A stretch of 9,922 nucleotides of DNA from Streptobacillus canis (lineage in GTDB: Bacteria; Fusobacteriota; Fusobacteriia; Fusobacteriales; Leptotrichiaceae), in assembly GCF_009733925.1 (NCBI RefSeq), contig NZ_WOEI01000036.1:1-9922 (forward strand), written 5' to 3'. Positions 9,796 to 9,922 of the stretch are shown here, piece by piece; the stretch's first letter is position 1, and every line of letters begins with the position of its first letter. The notes under the pieces are model-generated. The model worked only from the letters and a program-made list of their open reading frames with translations, was not told where the DNA came from and did no database searches. A program made the translations under genes and the position numbers.

Positions 9796-9819
9796 AAAAA
9801 AAGAAGCCAAAAGGCTTCT
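9796..9819 (-). terminator. Intrinsic terminator of the tRNA-Asn transcript
   Basis: The minus-strand RNA forms a 7-bp stem, AGAAGCC with GGCTTCT (arms 9813-9819 and 9802-9808), with a TTTT loop, followed by a run of T residues (9796-9801). It begins 24 bases after the tRNA CCA end, which is the expected place for a tRNA operon terminator, and separates the tRNA from msrAB. Confidence 0.9.
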
Positions 9820-9843
9820 ATGTATTCTGTTTTAAATATTAAA

Positions 9844-9920
9844 TGGCGACCTTGGAAGGACTCGAACCTTCGACCCTCTGATTAACAGTCAGATGCTCTA
9901 ACCGACTGAGCTACAAAGTC
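9844..9920 (-). tRNA. tRNA-Asn (anticodon GTT)
   Basis: A complete 77-base cloverleaf is visible on the minus strand. The acceptor GACTTTG pairs with CAAGGTC (with one T-G wobble at 4:69). The D stem is GCTC/GAGC around AGTCGGTTA, the anticodon stem TCTGA/TCAGA encloses loop CTGTTAA (anticodon GTT, Asn), and the variable region is GGGTC. The T stem GAAGG/CCTTC carries loop TTCGAGT. The discriminator is G and the CCA end is encoded (9844-9846). No pseudogene signs are visible. Only two bases remain before the window edge, so its promoter, or any neighbouring tRNA genes, lie outside. Confidence 0.97.
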
Positions 9921-9922
9921 AT

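Overview
The window is a low-GC, almost single-direction stretch of bacterial chromosome. Every supported gene reads on the minus strand. The strong AT bias, the Na+-type V-ATPase operon, consensus sigma70-like promoters, strong AGGAGG ribosome sites and very tight gene packing suggest an anaerobic or fermentative Fusobacteriota member (Leptotrichiaceae such as Sneathia, Streptobacillus or Leptotrichia) or a similar low-GC Firmicute. This placement is inference, because the window holds no phylogenetic marker I can compare.

Layout in transcription order, from right to left. A tRNA-Asn(GTT) gene with encoded CCA lies at the right edge and ends in its own hairpin-plus-T-tract terminator. Three bases beyond that T-tract is a near-perfect promoter (TTGACA, 16 bp, TATAAT), and about 120 bp further on there is a second, extended -10 promoter. 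These lead into a fused methionine sulfoxide reductase, msrAB. Ten bases after msrAB starts a nine-gene V-type (A/V) ATPase operon: small coiled-coil stalk subunit (ntpF-like), I, K, E, C, F, A, B, D. The gene order is the one I know from the Enterococcus hirae ntp operon (ntpFIKECGABD), without the trailing ntpH and ntpJ. A strong intrinsic terminator closes the operon 13 bases after the D stop codon. Next come a new consensus promoter and the first 56 codons of a sugar-type ABC transporter ATPase, cut by the left edge.

How it works together: A and B form the catalytic hexamer, D and F the central shaft, C the coupling to the ring, E with the small coiled-coil protein the peripheral stalks, and I with the K ring the ion channel. 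The K protein keeps the residues that bind Na+ in the E. hirae ring (with a conservative Thr-to-Ser change), so Na+ coupling is predicted. Genes are joined by overlaps or gaps of 2-13 bases, and several stop codons are built into the next gene's Shine-Dalgarno. Translational coupling therefore looks pervasive. Because no terminator separates msrAB from the ATPase genes, the oxidative-repair enzyme and the ion pump are probably co-transcribed.

This is mostly conventional core metabolism. I see no new defence system, mobile element or CRISPR array. The points worth a second look are the msrAB-ATPase linkage, the Na+ site, an Ala in the ABC P-loop, start-codon choices set by Shine-Dalgarno placement, the two-promoter leader, and a small in-frame tandem repeat at the end of the B gene.
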